Below, piece by piece: positions 63,019-64,000 of a DNA stretch of 64,000 bases. The first letter of the stretch is position 1, and each line of letters begins with the position of its first letter. The notes under the pieces were generated by a model. That model was not told the origin of the DNA and did not search any database. It saw nothing but the letters and a program-made list of their open reading frames with translations. This stretch comes from Dyadobacter tibetensis Y620-1. Lineage in GTDB: Bacteria > Bacteroidota > Bacteroidia > Cytophagales > Spirosomataceae. The translations under genes and the position numbers were made by a program. The stretch covers positions 1 through 64,000 of the forward strand of contig NZ_AZQN01000005.1 in assembly GCF_000566685.1 (NCBI RefSeq), read 5' to 3'.

Positions 63019-63939
63019 ATGGATCGTCGAAAATTCTTGAGTTCTGCTATGGCAGGAGGCGGTGTGCTCACCACCATGCAGGCCCTTAGTGCAGAAAATC
63101 CATTCATCCCGAAAGTAAAAGACAAGGGTAGCCTAAAGATTATGGGGACCAATTGGGGTTACAAAGGATCGGTAGATGCATTTTGTGCGGCGGCTAAGCA
63201 GGAAGGATACGATGGTATAGAGATGTGGTGGCAGTCGGGTGTTGAGAGAAAGAGGGAGCTATTTAATGCTATCAAAAAGTATGACTTAGAGATCGGCTAC
63301 CTCTGTGGAAGCCATGAGTCTGACTTTGAAAAGCACCTGGCAGGGTTTATAAAGGGTGTGGATGAGGCCAGTAGCCAATCCGAGCGAAGACCCTTGTATA
63401 TCAATTGCCATAGTGGAAGAGATTACTTTACCTTCGAACAAAATCAGGCAGTGATTGATCACACCCTGGAGGTAGCTGCCAAAACGGGCATACCTATCGC
63501 CCACGAAACACATCGTAGCCGCATGCTATTTGCCGCACATATCGCTCGCCAGTTTCTGGAGAAAAACCCGCAGATGAAAATTACTTTGGATATCTCTCAT
63601 TGGTGTAATGTTCATGAAAGCCTGCTCGCCGATCAGCCGGAGGCCGTAAAGCTGGCCCTGGAACGTACTGTGCATATACATGCAAGGGTAGGGCATCAGG
63701 AAGGGCCTCAGGTAAGCGATCCCCGGGCCCCCGAGTGGGCTACGGCTCTAAAGGCGCATCTTGACTGGTGGGATGCCGTGGCCGCCCATAGAATAGAGAA
63801 GGGGCTACCCCTTACCATACTAACTGAGTTTGGTCCACCGACCTATCTGCCCACTATGCCCTATACCAATCTACCTGTCGCCGATCAGTGGGGTATCAAT
63901 CTGCATATGATGCATTTGCTAAGGCGGCGTTATAGCTAG
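63019..63939 (+). CDS. Tat-exported sugar phosphate isomerase/epimerase-type TIM barrel
   Basis: A 306-residue protein with a Tat signal (MDRRKFLSSAMAGGGVLTTM) and a xylose isomerase-like TIM barrel (AP endonuclease family 2). Metal-binding candidates are the histidines and glutamates in IPIAHETHRSRM, LDISHWCNVHE and VHIHARVGHQEG, with the final acid in LTEFGPPTYLP. Export to the periplasm is unusual for this enzyme fold and fits a function in processing sugars released by the cluster. Substrate unknown. Confidence 0.88.
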   Translation: MDRRKFLSSAMAGGGVLTTMQALSAENPFIPKVKDKGSLKIMGTNWGYKGSVDAFCAAAKQEGYDGIEMWWQSGVERKRELFNAIKKYDLEIGYLCGSHESDFEKHLAGFIKGVDEASSQSERRPLYINCHSGRDYFTFEQNQAVIDHTLEVAAKTGIPIAHETHRSRMLFAAHIARQFLEKNPQMKITLDISHWCNVHESLLADQPEAVKLALERTVHIHARVGHQEGPQVSDPRAPEWATALKAHLDWWDAVAAHRIEKGLPLTILTEFGPPTYLPTMPYTNLPVADQWGINLHMMHLLRRRYS

Positions 63940-64000
63940 AGTTAAGCCGGCTCTGGCAATAAGTAGGGCGTACTCAGAGTTTTTTCTCCAGAACTGCCAA
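63940..64000. other. End of window
   Basis: The last 61 bp contain no gene or structure I can support. Confidence 0.5.

Overview
The window is a chromosomal segment from a Bacteroidota bacterium, most likely of the order Cytophagales. The main grounds are: a gliding-motility GldG gene beside dnaN; a eukaryote-type NADP isocitrate dehydrogenase; a NagB fused to a PIG-L deacetylase; mutL in front of two rhomboid proteases; a GH3-family protein; mreBCD; and many start regions preceded by the Bacteroidota -7 element TAnnTTTGY, without Shine-Dalgarno sequences. There is no rRNA, tRNA, CRISPR array, prophage or intact insertion sequence. The genes identified are ordinary housekeeping, cell-envelope and sugar-degradation genes. 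The unusual material lies mostly between genes.

Layout. 1-1151 is a non-coding block of heptamer tandem repeats alternating with an interspersed element that carries one or two CCCC/GGGG hairpins; it runs up to the stop codon of a 5-formyltetrahydrofolate cyclo-ligase gene. 1887-9722 holds icd, an aminotransferase, a PaaE-type reductase, an orphan BlaI regulator, dnaN and gldG (no gldF nearby). 9723-10653 is a gene-poor gap with hairpins and a possible remnant of a secreted protein. 10654-20743 is a minus-strand run: a DUF1080 lipoprotein, rnr, a DEDDy exonuclease, dxs, two rhomboids and mutL. 20977-29191 holds a 54-residue membrane protein, nagB-PIG-L, glyA, a TPR protein, ribH, lysC and serS. 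29192-29911 has no intact gene but shows a 14-bp inverted-repeat pair and what looks like a decayed secreted-protein gene with a G8 tract.

29912-36585 holds two overlapping paralogous polytopic membrane proteins, an acyl-CoA dehydrogenase, an AraC regulator with a repeated TTGTACAA motif in its promoter, and three small secreted or membrane proteins. 36692-48032 holds a SNF2 ATPase with two SWIM zinc motifs, NUDIX, gmhA, mnmD, a two-lobed aspartyl protease with a PDZ domain, tpiA, a small membrane protein, dxr and a GH3 enzyme. 48210-54655 holds mreBCD, an ECF sigma factor with its zinc anti-sigma partner, gmk, nadD, a conserved hypothetical gene, lipB and yraN.

54748-63939 is a one-direction cluster: a GH95-like glycosidase, a cytochrome-type DUF1549/DUF1553 protein, a Tat-exported DUF1501 protein, a DUF2231-cytochrome-LRR fusion and a Tat-exported sugar isomerase-like TIM barrel. 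It probably works on an extracellular carbohydrate. Isoprenoid synthesis is represented twice (dxs, dxr), and one-carbon/cofactor metabolism by fcl, glyA, ribH, nadD and lipB. I did not find a convincing new multi-gene system. The best leads are the repeat block, the GH95/cytochrome cluster with altered catalytic positions, and the decayed elements in the 9.7-10.6 kb and 29.2-29.9 kb gaps.
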